From: Hofstenia miamia | Lineage: Eukaryota; Xenacoelomorpha; Acoela; Hofsteniidae | Assembly (NCBI GenBank): GCA_900660155.1 | Contig: CABFPE010000858.1 | Location: 203,585 to 267,584 of the forward strand | Direction of reading: 5' to 3' | Length of the DNA: 64,000 nt | Shown: piece by piece, positions 1-11,979 of the stretch | Layout of the letters: every line of letters begins with the position of its first letter | Numbering within the stretch: the stretch's first letter is position 1 | Program-made: the position numbers and the translations under genes | Notes under the pieces: model-generated | What the model saw: the letters and a program-made list of their open reading frames with translations, nothing else | Databases searched by the model: none | What the model was told of the DNA's origin: nothing

Positions 1-470
1 TGACTCACCTACTTAACAAACATTGATTGACAGCTCACAAAGTGCTTTTTGACAGGTTGGGGTAAAGGTGTTAATGTGTATTTGACACTTATTGCTAATT
101 GATTTTTTAAAATGGGTTTGCTTACAAATGATTCATATTATGGTCAATTTAGTTTACACTGTTTTATATGACTAATTTCATTCATGTTAATATACACATT
201 ACAATTGTTTGCATACATTTTGTCAATATATACCTCATTTTAACACATTACACTCACTTGCATACATTACATCACATTTGTGATTTTCTATTGTTGGCTA
301 ATTTTACAACACTTTTCCATTACATGTAAAAACTACACAACATAATAACAAACCATGCTTATCATGTTTTCCATAATTTTAAAAAGCTTGCACGTACATT
401 GCTTATCTTGTTTTTTGGGAACCTTCAAAAAAACTGTATTTCACTTTTGTCAAAATTCCTTAACACACAT
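1..470 (+). repeat. Left terminal inverted repeat (partial)
   Basis: Matches the reverse complement of 22885-23392 over essentially its whole length, with scattered substitutions and one insertion of about 25 bases in the right arm (near 23050). The shared outer core is ACTCACCTACTTAACA. Similarity fades inward near 470. Its outermost bases are probably missing from the window. Confidence 0.85.
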
Positions 471-708
471 AACGTTTTGTTGATCCATTTTCCATGATTT
501 CTAATGATTACACACATACAATGTAACTTGCGAACTTTCAAAAAACCGCATTTCATTTTTGTCAATACACTTCACTATCACACACACCGTTTTTGTTAAT
601 CAATTTTACATAACTTTGAAAAGCTTACAGGTTCAGGTTCAGTGTTTATCCTGTTATTTCAGGAATACATACAAAAAGTCTACATTTTGTTTTCAAAACA
701 CACAATTT
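372..708 (+). repeat. Three diverged subterminal tandem repeats
   Basis: Three units of roughly 100-120 bp, starting near 372, 494 and 609. Each begins with CATAATTTT or a close variant (CATGATTTC, CATAACTTT), then an AAGCTT-like segment, a TTTCAAAAAAC(T/C)G(T/C)ATTTC block and a GTTTTTGTTGATC-like block. Unit 1 lies mostly in the terminal repeat and the others just inside it. Subterminal repeats like these can bind element proteins, but no function can be shown here. Confidence 0.6.
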
Positions 709-2760
709 CATTTACTTAAACAACATTTTCGTTTCTAAGCAAACAAACTATTTGAAGATGTTTTCATTAATACATGTGGAAAATATTAAATGTGGAAATT
801 AAACAAAAAGATCGCAATCCACCATAATAAAAACATTTAAAATTATTTTTAGACATTAGTAAAAAATGCTTTAGTTTTACATGTTAAAACAAAATTCATC
901 AATTTCCAAAATATAAAACCAGATATTTAAGTGAGCATGGTAAAGCCCACATTTTTTAAAAACAAAAAAACACATGTATATTATACATGTTCCACTTATA
1001 ATGGTGGATTACACTAAAAATTTTGTCTATTGTATTAGCCTATCACCACCAACGTTGATGTGAGTTCATATATTGTCATCAACCACCGTCTTCATTTCCC
1101 ATGCATAGATAATTTTTGTCAAGTCTTGTTCATCTGATGTGTGTCAAGAATCACACAACCCAACCAATAAAATATATCTAAGCATTGGTATAAATGTTAT
1201 GCATCTGCAAAATTAAATGGGGAATAATTACACCATGCAAATAATAATCAAGATCTTATAGACACTCTCTTTTTGACATATTAAATTAACACAGTATTAT
1301 TGCAAGCCAGAGAATTTGATATTATCAAGTATAATGGATAATAAATCCTGTGATTGATTTAGTTGCCTCCTATGATTAACTTTTGGTGTAATTCCACACT
1401 GAACAGAATACATTGATATCAGAGTTAACTTGCTTTACACTATAAGAATTTAGAGGGACAATGCATGCATTGGTTTTCTGCTAACAGCCTCGCCAATACA
1501 TAATGACTTCACTTGGAGACTAAATAATATTTAAAATCAGATCTATGTTAGATTGTATCACCTCATTTTGAGTGGGTAATTAATGGGGATTGTTTTATAT
1601 GATGGGAACAATAGAAAAACAACAGGATAAATGTTTTAAACCAAATCATCAATGATGTCTAACTTTTTTTGTATAGCCAGCAAAACTAAATAAACCTTAG
1701 CAAAATATATAATTAATTTTTTCTACCGTATTTATTGTATGAGATTTGTTAGCATCAAAGAGGCATTCTTTCATCAGTTGATGATGGAAAACTTCTTCTT
1801 TCAAATGAGGCATCATAAAATAGTGACAGACAGCTAAATATTTCATTAACTTCTTATAAATTAAAATGAATATACTTTTTGTGAAGGAATTTTCACATGG
1901 AGGCATTCTAATGTGGAGAAATTCTTCAATTAATAAACTGCAGAAAATCATAATTAGTGGCAGATAGAGCTAAAATATAGCTGTTAATGTATTACATTTT
2001 AAACATACACACGTTTTGTTGTTGGAGTCTTTTTTACACAGAGACAGGCTTTTATTTTTGATAAAACAGCACATCATGAAATGACAGGAGGCAGAGCTAA
2101 ATATTTTTGGTTATTTTTTCTTATACATTTAAAAAAATTATGTATACATATATAAATAAACAAGGAAATATATTTTACCTTTTACAAAAAAATGGTGTGT
2201 GTGGGAGGCATTAGAGTGAATAGGTTTTTTCAGTTGGTGGAGAATCATTCAGCAGAGTGTGGAAACTAAACTATATATAAATAACCATTCAATTAAAATA
2301 TATTATACCAATTTCAAGATAAATTAAATGTGAGGAGCATTGGGGTGAATAGGTTTTCTTGTCAACAGGCAACATTGAATTATTCAAATGGATAATTGTC
2401 TAAAACAACACATTAATTTATAACATTGTTGACAAAAGCATATGCAGAGAAATTTAACAAATTTGTATATGAACACAGAGAATGGGGAAACTTTGTACAT
2501 GAGGTAGTCAATTATTCAAACTACGGAATTTTAAATAAAAAATTAATTTAAAATCAACATTGGACAAAAACATATGGATGGAAATTTAAGAAATTCGCAT
2601 TGGACATGGTGGAGGGAGCATGAGGGAGCAATTATGTAAAAACAGCAGAGGTAAAACATTGGAAATATCTAAATGTAAAATTTAATATTTAATTTTTTAA
2701 AAATAAATTACCATATACAGGGACTTGAAGCAGGTACAATGTGGGAGGGAGAATGAACTG
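709..2760 (-). repeat. Polinton arm with exon-like tandem repeats, copy 1
   Basis: No long open frame. From about 1690 to 2400, units of roughly 130-150 bp recur on the minus strand. Each has an AT-rich stretch ending in a splice-acceptor-like ATATTTAG or TATATAG, followed by 80-100 nt beginning CTCT(G/A)(C/T)CTG or TTTAGTTTCC. Short translations share patterns such as EKTYS..C and KTYSPQC, loosely like zinc-finger linkers. The same units occur in copy 2 (12950-13950) with extra duplications. They could be decayed micro-exons of a repeat protein or merely tandem repeats. Confidence 0.45.
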
Positions 2761-2781
2761 TGAATTATTATATATTGGAAT

Positions 2782-2826
2782 CTAAAACATTAATTAATAA
2801 CACATACAATATAAATTTTCATATAC
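2782..2826 (-). other. 45-bp intron in PolB, copy 1
   Basis: Donor GTATATG after CTAG and acceptor GTTTTAG, giving a five-codon last exon ending in TAA at 2768-2770. Copy 2 has the same intron at 14367-14411, also 45 bp, ending in TAG. Confidence 0.55.
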
Positions 2827-2910
2827 CTAGACGAAGACATTTAACCCCATCATCAATTAGTGCAGAGGTAGTAGTGATGATGGACTGTGAATTATTAATC
2901 GTTTTGATAT

Positions 2911-2953
2911 CTAAACAAGAGTTTAACATTATAAACATGTAAATGGTTATTAC
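2911..2953 (-). other. 43-bp intron in PolB, copy 1
   Basis: On the minus strand the palm/thumb frame reaches the codons for YGHK and then reads G|GTAATA. TTGTTTAG follows 43 bp after the donor and the next exon resumes in frame (phase 1). The same donor and acceptor occur in copy 2 at 14484-14526 with the same length. Inferred from sequence only; no transcript seen. Confidence 0.6.
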
Positions 2954-5900
2954 CTTTATGTCCATATGGCAGCATTTCTATGCTATTTATGAGATAGCAT
3001 TTATTATCATAGCATGACAATGCTATATGATTTGACGTCTCTACACTAATTGAATGCATGTGTGAACATATTCCAGTCATCAGTCTTTGAATGATGCCTT
3101 CTTGCAATACAATAGACTTGAAAAGGTCAAAGTTCATCATCTGCTTCACAGAGTGAGTCACATCTTTCACACTAGCCATTTCCAACACCTCATGACTGTC
3201 ATTCATATATTTGATAGAATACAATTTCAGTTTTAGTGTCACAAGTTGCAATAAAACCCCTCCCCCCAACTCATCCTTTATCTTCAAATATACTTTTTTA
3301 TTCACATCACCATATAACAGTGAATTCTTTGGATAGTTGGAGAAGTCAAAATAATGTGAGATGGTGGCTAATTTGGTGTACACATTCTCTGTTTTAATCC
3401 TATACATGAGAGAGTCTGTGTTGAAATACAATAACATAATTCTATTTTTAAATGTGGGTTTCATGATCTCATAGTGAAATTTAAACATTATTAACTTGGA
3501 CAAGTCAAGTATTGTCATTCCAATATAATTTAATTTGTCCCATAAAATATCTTTTTGCCTCATCATAACTTTTACCAAATCCTTGCTAATGATGTTGTTA
3601 GATTTAAACTCTGGTTTCTTTATTAATTTCTCCACAGATTCCAAATCATGTGCAAACTTTATATTTATTCTCTTTTTCAAATTCTCCATAAATTTACCAA
3701 ATACTGCATTCAACATTAACTTGTAAAAAGCTTTTTCAAAATCATTTCACACAGCCTTTCTCTTCTCAGTGTTGAGGTCAATATATGGTTTCAAAAATGG
3801 TGCCTGTTTAAATTTGAGGGCTTTGTGAAATTTTGTAATTATTAACCCACATTCAATATAAAACTTTAATACCTCATAGTGAACAATGTAATTCTCCTTC
3901 TTATAAAATGTTTGCACTAGTTTGGGTATTGGTGCTGACTTTATTTTTAACTGATTTTTTATCTCAAGTTGGTATGGTGATAAATGCTTATCTTCTATTG
4001 TCATCTTGTGAGGAGCCAGAGGAAAGTCAAAATGATTGTCATGTAAATGCTGCGGGTATTCCAGATCAACTTCCACCAAATATCCCATCTTCGAATCTTG
4101 TGGCATGGACAATATTTTTTCAAGGTTTGCTGAAGACCATGATAGACCACCTATAGGAAGGTTCAAAGACATGGTACCACTATAGAGTGTATTGGCGTCA
4201 CCATAGAACCCATAGGTGGTCTCCTTCTCAGGATCGTAGCCCTCTACCATTGGATTGTTGGCTTTAAAATAATGATCAGAAAACATACTGCACATGCCTC
4301 CACAAATCCCTTCAATTATAAAATTTAATTCTTCTTCATCATGTATAGGATCAAGAGAGATATCTGTATACTTTAACATTGCGTGCCAGCTAAAATTTGA
4401 TAGCATAAAAAAGTGGGTGGGGTCTAGATTATATGTCTCCATGCTCTGTATTCTAAATTCGCGTATCACATCAAGGAGTAATAACGTGTCTGAAATTAAA
4501 TAGGTGTCTTGGTAATTTTTAAAATTTGTACACTTGCATAGTACCCATGTGTTTTGCTGCTCAAAATCCAGCTCCTCCTGAGTTATTGGGATTTTTCCAG
4601 TTAACCCATCTCTCCAATCTTCTAAATCCAGGAGGCCCAACTTGTTAAATTTTTCAAAGCTGTCAAACCAGGTGTATGGAAAAAAACCTTTTCCTTGGGA
4701 GAATGCCCAAGCCTTTTGTTCACCTAATCCTTCATTTAAAAATTTGTATTTTTCCACTCCAATGTTTTTTGCAAGGGTTGACAGACTTGCGGCTATGAAT
4801 TGGTAACTATCTAAAAACTGGAGTTCCTTGTATATTGGTTTGTAAATTCCATGTTTATCATTATAACCATCTACAGGCACCATCAAACTTAGTGATAGAA
4901 AAACTTCAGAGCTGCATGGGACACAGGATACTTTCTCCCCATCTTTCATTTGTAAAGTTTTTAATAAAATATGCATATCATACTTGCTCCCATTATGCAT
5001 AAAAATTGGCGTAAATTGTGGACTTTGATTTAAAATATTGCAATTATTGTGTGTGATGCCTCTTATTTCTCTGGAAAAATGACAATGATCAATTACTTTG
5101 ATGTCATCATGTGTAAATGGTTTTTTGCAAAATATACATTTTGTTGCTGATGACAACATAACTTTCCTCTGCTCCTCTGATATTATTAGCTCACAATGGC
5201 ATTGCTTCATCTCATAGGACTGTTTTGCCAATTTCCATAAATGATTCCACCCATGCTCCATAAATTGTTCACCAGTATAAATCTCACATGTTATTAGTTT
5301 GTCCACACTACTCGTTGCCACACAGACACCTGATGGAATTTGTTCAACATCCCATGTTGTATAGCTTGTAGATGGATTTGGTTGAACACTATAAACTTTT
5401 CTGGAAATTTATTCAATATCCAGAGTGCCAACTACAGGAACATAATTTTGAGTGCTGTAAGCTTTAAATTAAATTTTGTCTGATTGATCTGGAAATGTTA
5501 TTCTTGGTTCTGGTATTCCCCTCATTCATTCTCATGTTTCTCCATATTTTCTTGGGTCTTGAATCCAGATAAACATTTTGGGCAAAAGAAATCACGTTTT
5601 CTATTCTTAAAAAATTTTAGACATGCATTCAAATCAGTGATGGCGAGGTAGTGACTCTTTTCTTTTTCTTCTATTAACAACAAATTAACCGTCTTCTGAT
5701 GATGGTATGGAGACATATATGCTGGTACAAGACATCATTCATTTAGTGAGTATACATTAACATTTAATGAATTCCAAGTTTCAAAAATACATACATCATT
5801 GATTGACAATGGAAATGTTAATCCAGAATATTTTAACTTGGGAAGAAATTTTTTCATTGGTATTGTCTGGCATTGTGCTTTAATTTCTGGGTGGAGACAG

Positions 5901-6640
5901 GCTAAGATGGAATAGACAAAGCAGAGGTTTGACTGTCTGGTTTTTGGATTGACAAGAAAATGGTTTTTTCTAAGATAATCGGGTAGTGCAATGTAAGATC
6001 CTCCACGACTTGGACGATATTTGGACACAGCTCTGTTGATATTTTTTAAAATAAACCCACTCCTGCTTGTTGCATACATACTAATATAACCTGCAATCTG
6101 GTCAACTAGGTTATAGAAATTTGCTTCACTTAGACCTGCTCTGAAAACTGATATAGGAAGGGATGTTGGATGGAGTACCACTGACTTTTCTTCATTATTT
6201 TCAATGGGTTTCACCATTTCAATCTCACATGTTAAATAAATTTTTGCAGAATAATTTGTGGAATCCTCATTTGAGATTACTTGTCATATTGATTCATGAT
6301 GGTTTGCAAAGGCCTTGTAAATATCAATTGAGTTAAGGTTATTTGAAAGATAACTCGAAAATGCCCCTCTGCATGCATTCTCCAATCTCTGTATGGTAAA
6401 TTCATGGTTATTATTATTCAAAGTTGAAGTTGACAGAATCTCATTGGGATGGCTTTTATCAATATGCTTATGTAGCTCAGCCTTGCTTCCAAAATAAGTC
6501 TTGCAATAGAGGCAAAAATTAACTACCATGCATCTATGCCTTGATTGTAAATGAGACCTTACTTTTTGTGGGGTTATTATATTGACGCAAACCACAGAAA
6601 TATTGAGAGGATGTCTTTGGTCTAAATAGAACATGTATTA

Positions 6641-7711
6641 GTAAAACGGTAGGAAAATTGAAAAAATTTAAAACACGGAAAGAATAATTTAGATTTTAAC
6701 ATAAAATGTAAATCATTTTCAATAGATGGAATAATTTTAACACATACTTGAATTTTAAAAATTATAAGCCACAACAAGGAAAATTTATATAAACATGGTA
6801 TAGGAGGAAATAGTAATGTATGTAAAACATGTAATCAGTAATAGACATATATAACAAATGATACACACACATGTTTAAATGAAATTAGGTTTTAACAAAA
6901 TAAATTGAGTATTTGCCCATAGGCGTTTAACTAAATAAATAACATCTCAATCACCCACAAAAAACAGGGTGTTAGATAAAAAATTGACAGTGTAATGTAA
7001 AATAGATATTTATGCATGCATCAGTAAAAATAAACAAACAATAATGGTAACTCTCTCTTCCTGTAAAATCCCAATTACATTTAAAATGTGTATTGAGGAA
7101 ACACTGACTGATTAATTGAGCATTCAAATATTTTTAAAATACAGAGAGTGAGAGAACAATCTTATAACATGTTAACTTAATAAATTGCAAATGAGGAGAC
7201 ATGCACTATCTATAATGTGTGAGAAAGAATTTCCTTCCAACCAAATTAAATTTGGAATAAATGAGAGCCAATTTCATAGTGAGAATACATTTAACATGTA
7301 TCATTATTCCCATCAACATCTCATGTTGAGAAATTAGATATTAACATATCTCTTTAAAATTAAATAGAGAGAATGCATTTAACAAATAACTGCTATAATG
7401 TTTAAATTTTAAAAAATAAATAGACACTTGTACAAGAAATATTTTTTCAGCAATGTAATAAAACCAAGATGTTTTAGAAATTTGTAAAATAGTAAACACC
7501 TGATTTCCATTTATATGATACACATTTGTTATTTTTTGAAAAATGTTTGGTGAATCACATCCAAATAATCATGTTTTGCCCACGTTTTTCGAATTAAAAA
7601 ACATTGACTGTATTTATTTATACGTGAAAACTTGAAGCTTGGTTTTTTTTTAAAACTTAAAAGATGGCAAACACGTTTTTCAAAAATAAGAAGTGCATGC
7701 TATATTGGTAC
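6641..7711. other. Gene-free Polinton spacer, copy 1
   Basis: AT-rich and without a supportable gene. It aligns with 15480-16570 in copy 2 (for example the shared ACATGGTATAGGAGGAAATA block and the TTTTTTGAAAAATGTTTGG block). Short open frames here have no recognisable similarity. Confidence 0.6.
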
Positions 7712-8110
7712 TCATGTGCTTGAAGCCTTTTCAGGCATCACAGTTTTTTTAGTTGAGGTTTGGATGAGATCACTGGACCCCATTTGGTTATTGTAACTAG
7801 AGATCATCTGATTGACTTGACCCTCAAAATTTTGAGACCAGACATCAAAATTTTCTTGTACTTGTTCTTCTGTGATATTGTCAAAGCTAAAAAATTGATT
7901 AATACTAAATATTATAACATAAAAGCTGATTAATAATTTGTTACATTGTATAATAAAAAATTCTTAGATAATATATTTTACAAAACAATGTCTTACATTG
8001 TCTCATTTAAGCTAATTTCTGATGGGTCTTTGTATAAATTTTCACTAATGATTGCTTCAAATTGTTGGTTCCAGCCATCCTAAGAATTTGCATACATTGG
8101 TAGAACTCAT
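7712..8110 (-). pseudogene. Small two-exon Polinton gene, copy 1
   Basis: Exon 1 runs 8110-7997 (start codon at 8108-8110) and ends at GTAAGA. Exon 2 runs 7886-7712 after TTTTAG and ends in TGA. The predicted product is about 95 residues, acidic and rich in Asn, Gln and Ser (FDNITEEQVQENFDVWSQNF in exon 2), with no signal peptide, membrane segment or metal site that I can see. A one-base insertion near codon 11 (TTAGGATGG against TTAGCTGG in copy 2) shifts the frame, so this copy is probably broken. Both exons and their splice sites are conserved in copy 2 (16571-17101). Function unknown. It lies upstream of PolB on the same strand, divergent from the gene at 8659. Confidence 0.55.
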
Positions 8111-8611
8111 TTTCTTGAAAAAGCAGAATGTTGAGACTAGACTGTTTAACAATAAATCAAAATGTGGAATGAATTAGGTTTGCTAATCCACGGCTTGATT
8201 TGATTGGCTAGACCACAAACCAAGATATCCAATTACAAGGATAATTACACTAATCCAATTTTGACAGGTTTATGAATTGACAGATTCTCCATGAACAGTT
8301 TTTAAAAAATGTGGTTAGAACTCAAGGTGATTATTATTTTGCGGTGTATTTTTAATGCAGAACCTATTAAAACATCAAAGCTTTCATTTGATTGACATTA
8401 ATAACTCGTTTTTCATAGATTTTTGCAAGAAATGGTTATGCTGGATTTTTTTAAATGTAAACTTGACATGTTAGAAATTCATACGTCTTTGTTTGACTTT
8501 TTCTAAACAATTTTCAAATTTTTTGAATATGAAATAAACCCCTGTATGGTGTTACTAGTATTATTACCATATATAGACATTTAAAGTTAACCTATCATAA
8601 ATCTCCCTGGT

Positions 8612-8622
8612 CTATATAAAAT
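8612..8622 (+). promoter_or_regulatory. TATA-box candidate
   Basis: CTATATAAAAT lies 37-47 bases before the ATG at 8659, inside the spacer between divergent genes. Placement is plausible for a core promoter, but the region is AT-rich. Confidence 0.3.
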
Positions 8623-8658
8623 CTAAATATATTTTAAACAAATATACACAATTTTGTT

Positions 8659-9080
8659 TTGGAGATGATATCAACTACATTTGACAGTGTTTTACAGAAT
8701 TTTTCAATCATCAAGCACAAGATGTGTGTTTTGCAAAATATTGAAAAGATTGTGAATTATGAAGATATATCACTCCCAAACAATAAGGTGTTACATGTTC
8801 TGTTTCAACCTTTGGAGGGGCAGTGTATGTGTGATAGTTGCTTTGGATTGACTCCACATTAAATGTAGATACCTCAAATTTCAAGTTGTGTGGTGAAAAT
8901 CTCACATATACACAAGTATTAAAAGCAAACGCCAATAAAATATACAAGGATGGTTTCCCAATAGACATTGCAATGCAGAAAATTTTCATGCTTATTGATG
9001 GGGAAATCAAAGACAATAGATTTAATATTTTTCTTGATCATGGACATTCCTTAGAGTATTGTATATTAACTTGTAAATAA
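8659..9080 (+). pseudogene. Unknown Polinton-region gene in two frames
   Basis: Two overlapping frames, 8659-8862 (67 codons) and 8838-9080 (80 codons), probably one gene of about 135 residues broken by a frameshift near 8850. The first part has a CMCDSCF cysteine cluster. The second contains FKLCGENLTYTQVL and DGEIKDNRFNIFLDHGH. I do not recognise the family and no equivalent was found in the right half of copy 2. It is transcribed away from the two-exon gene at 7712-8110 and has a TATA candidate just upstream. Confidence 0.35.
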
Positions 9081-9905
9081 ATGTATATAGTTATTTTAAA
9101 TTTTTTATACTAACATGTACTAGCATTTATGTGATATAATTAATTAAACTCAAACATTGTTGAGCATATATAAACACAAATCTTAATTACTTTTTGTCTA
9201 AAATTAACAGTTAAATTAGTTGATTAATTCAAGCTAAAACATTAACAAATATGTATAACTAACCAGACTTAAATACTTTTTTTTGTCTAAAATTAGCATG
9301 GATTATCAGCTGAAATTTTTGTTAATTCGAGTTAAAACATTGGTAAATTCATATAGTCGTTTACATTGATATATATTTTTTTGTTTTAAAAAAATTTTTA
9401 GCTGGTCGAGTATTGTATTTCATTAGCATCATCTAGTGGTGAATAAACTCATTCTTAGCTGAAAAATTATTGGATTCTGGGTTTGAGATCTTCTAACTTT
9501 TACTGGTTATTGATTTTTCTTGATTTTTATTGGCTATCTGATTTTCAGAGTATAAAGCTGTGAAAATTGGGAAGTTTATCATTAGACTTACTTATTTTCA
9601 AGCAAAGGAGAAGACCAACATTGCATTGAACACCTCAAATGCATCACATTCAACATTTAATTATTGTGAGTCACTCTCACCAGTATTTTGATGTTTATAG
9701 TGTAGAGTCACTTGAGGACTTTTTTGATTTTATTCTCTATGAATTATTTTGTAATTTTACGTCACCATGACGCCAACATTTATTTTGATCTCAGGTTGCT
9801 ATTGTTAATTTGATTTCCCCTCAGTGGTGCTTATTATTATTGCTCAAATTGAATTTATGAGGGAAAAGAGAATTGATCATGTTTAAACTATGTAGACAAC
9901 TGATT
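9081..9905. other. Gene-free stretch
   Basis: AT-rich with no supportable coding frame. Phrases such as TTGTCTAAAATTA(A/G)CA recur at 9197 and 9283, suggesting a weak internal repeat. Confidence 0.4.
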
Positions 9906-10979
9906 TTGTAAACAAAGGCAGGTAATAACTAAACTTTTGTATAAAACCTGAGAGAACTGTAGCAAATGCTTAATAGATTTTATCTACTCTCAACTGCCAT
10001 CTTTACCATTGTATTTTTATTTATACTTTATCTTTATGAAAACTATTGCTTAAGATCAGTGACAATTCGGGAGTGCTTTCACTAACATGGGGCAACAAGT
10101 TGCTTCTGGAGGTCTGCTGATTATCCAGTCTGAATTGTGGACCCATTAAGTCATGTATACAGTTATGTATAGGGAAATAATAAACCTTTCATTCGTAATT
10201 CAATGCATACATGCACTTATACAACCTAACACTGTGATGACACTATGCTGTTGGCTAGCACAAATATCTGGCAATTACAGATTATTTAATAGTGAGCTGA
10301 GAGATAACAATGAAAATGAGGTTCTGTATTCTTTGATGTGAGATAGAAATTAAAAAAGTGAGACAAATAGGGTAGCACCAGTCAATAGGTTAAGCACTTT
10401 ACTTCTGGATACTCTGCTTTGGCTGGAAGCCATATGAATTGGTCATCTTGGATCTTACCTAAAGTAGTTTTGTTACTTGGATGAATTACCAATGTTACAT
10501 CTGTAAGTTATAAATTCTGTGTTATTCCTTTTTCCAGAATCATGGCTGTTATGTAAATGCTATTCAAACCTTCTGCGGAGTCAATTAAGTTTCTAGTTAA
10601 GTTTCCCTACCAGCCAACGATTCTACATGATTGTTGTAAACAAAGGCAGGTAATCATTAAACATTTGTATAAAACCTGAGAGAACTGTAGTGATTGCTTA
10701 ATAGATTTTGTCTACTCTCAACTGCAGTCTTTACCATTGTAATTTCTATTTATTTATTATCTTTATGAAACTTATTGCTTAAGATTGGCAACAATTCGGG
10801 AGTGCTTTCACTAGCGTGGGGTGACAAGTTGCTTCTGGAGGTCTGTTGATTATCCAGTCCGAATTGTGGACCCACTAAGTTATGGATATGGTTATGTATA
10901 GGGAAATAATAAACCTCTCATTCATAATTCAACAAGTACATGCACTTATACAACCTAACACTGTGATGATACCATGCTG
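9906..10979 (+). repeat. LTR-like direct repeat pair, period 728 bp
   Basis: About 350 bp starting at 9906 (TTGTAAACAAAGGCAGG) recurs from 10634 at roughly 90 percent identity and runs into the gap. Each unit carries a TATA-like GTATAAAACC and, about 250 bases on, GGGAAATAATAAACC, which looks like a polyadenylation signal. That is the layout of LTRs around a 370-bp non-coding interior, as in a TRIM element. A simple tandem repeat is the alternative, since the second unit's end is lost in the gap. Confidence 0.45.
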
Positions 10980-11979
10980 NNNNNNNNNNNNNNNNNNNNN
11001 NNNNNNNNNNNNNNNNNNNNNNNNNNNNNNNNNNNNNNNNNNNNNNNNNNNNNNNNNNNNNNNNNNNNNNNNNNNNNNNNNNNNNNNNNNNNNNNNNNNN
11101 NNNNNNNNNNNNNNNNNNNNNNNNNNNNNNNNNNNNNNNNNNNNNNNNNNNNNNNNNNNNNNNNNNNNNNNNNNNNNNNNNNNNNNNNNNNNNNNNNNNN
11201 NNNNNNNNNNNNNNNNNNNNNNNNNNNNNNNNNNNNNNNNNNNNNNNNNNNNNNNNNNNNNNNNNNNNNNNNNNNNNNNNNNNNNNNNNNNNNNNNNNNN
11301 NNNNNNNNNNNNNNNNNNNNNNNNNNNNNNNNNNNNNNNNNNNNNNNNNNNNNNNNNNNNNNNNNNNNNNNNNNNNNNNNNNNNNNNNNNNNNNNNNNNN
11401 NNNNNNNNNNNNNNNNNNNNNNNNNNNNNNNNNNNNNNNNNNNNNNNNNNNNNNNNNNNNNNNNNNNNNNNNNNNNNNNNNNNNNNNNNNNNNNNNNNNN
11501 NNNNNNNNNNNNNNNNNNNNNNNNNNNNNNNNNNNNNNNNNNNNNNNNNNNNNNNNNNNNNNNNNNNNNNNNNNNNNNNNNNNNNNNNNNNNNNNNNNNN
11601 NNNNNNNNNNNNNNNNNNNNNNNNNNNNNNNNNNNNNNNNNNNNNNNNNNNNNNNNNNNNNNNNNNNNNNNNNNNNNNNNNNNNNNNNNNNNNNNNNNNN
11701 NNNNNNNNNNNNNNNNNNNNNNNNNNNNNNNNNNNNNNNNNNNNNNNNNNNNNNNNNNNNNNNNNNNNNNNNNNNNNNNNNNNNNNNNNNNNNNNNNNNN
11801 NNNNNNNNNNNNNNNNNNNNNNNNNNNNNNNNNNNNNNNNNNNNNNNNNNNNNNNNNNNNNNNNNNNNNNNNNNNNNNNNNNNNNNNNNNNNNNNNNNNN
11901 NNNNNNNNNNNNNNNNNNNNNNNNNNNNNNNNNNNNNNNNNNNNNNNNNNNNNNNNNNNNNNNNNNNNNNNNNNNNNNN
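10980..11979. other. Assembly gap, exactly 1000 N
   Basis: Round-number run of N, so its true size is unknown. Sequence resumes at the point equivalent to base 706 of copy 1, so the missing part should include copy 2's own left terminal repeat. Confidence 0.95.

Larger units (their letters stand above)
2768..6640 (-). pseudogene. Protein-primed DNA polymerase B (Polinton pPolB), copy 1
   Basis: Replicative polymerase of the element, in one decayed frame of about 1,250 codons. In order: degenerate C2H2 fingers (6370-6600), a domain with RGGSYIALP (about 6030) typical of these polymerases, a CPKC...H.NE finger (about 5540), exonuclease motifs TLDIE (about 5425) and FMHNGSKYDMH (about 5000), palm motif A DANTLYSG (about 4190), NAVFGK (about 3700) and motif C YFNTDSL (about 3420). 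A thumb ending YGHK follows. In-frame TGAs occur at 6284, 5735 and 3747, two TAAs and a frameshift near 5470-5525, and the start codon is lost. The first Asp of motif C is Asn, so this copy is dead. The 3' end appears spliced: introns at 2911-2953 (43 bp) and 2782-2826 (45 bp), exon 2827-2910, and stop at 2768. Family call certain; splice model likely. Confidence 0.85.

Noticed and set aside
1697-1951. 84-codon minus-strand frame
   Set aside because: Lies within the exon-like tandem repeats and is not kept open in copy 2.
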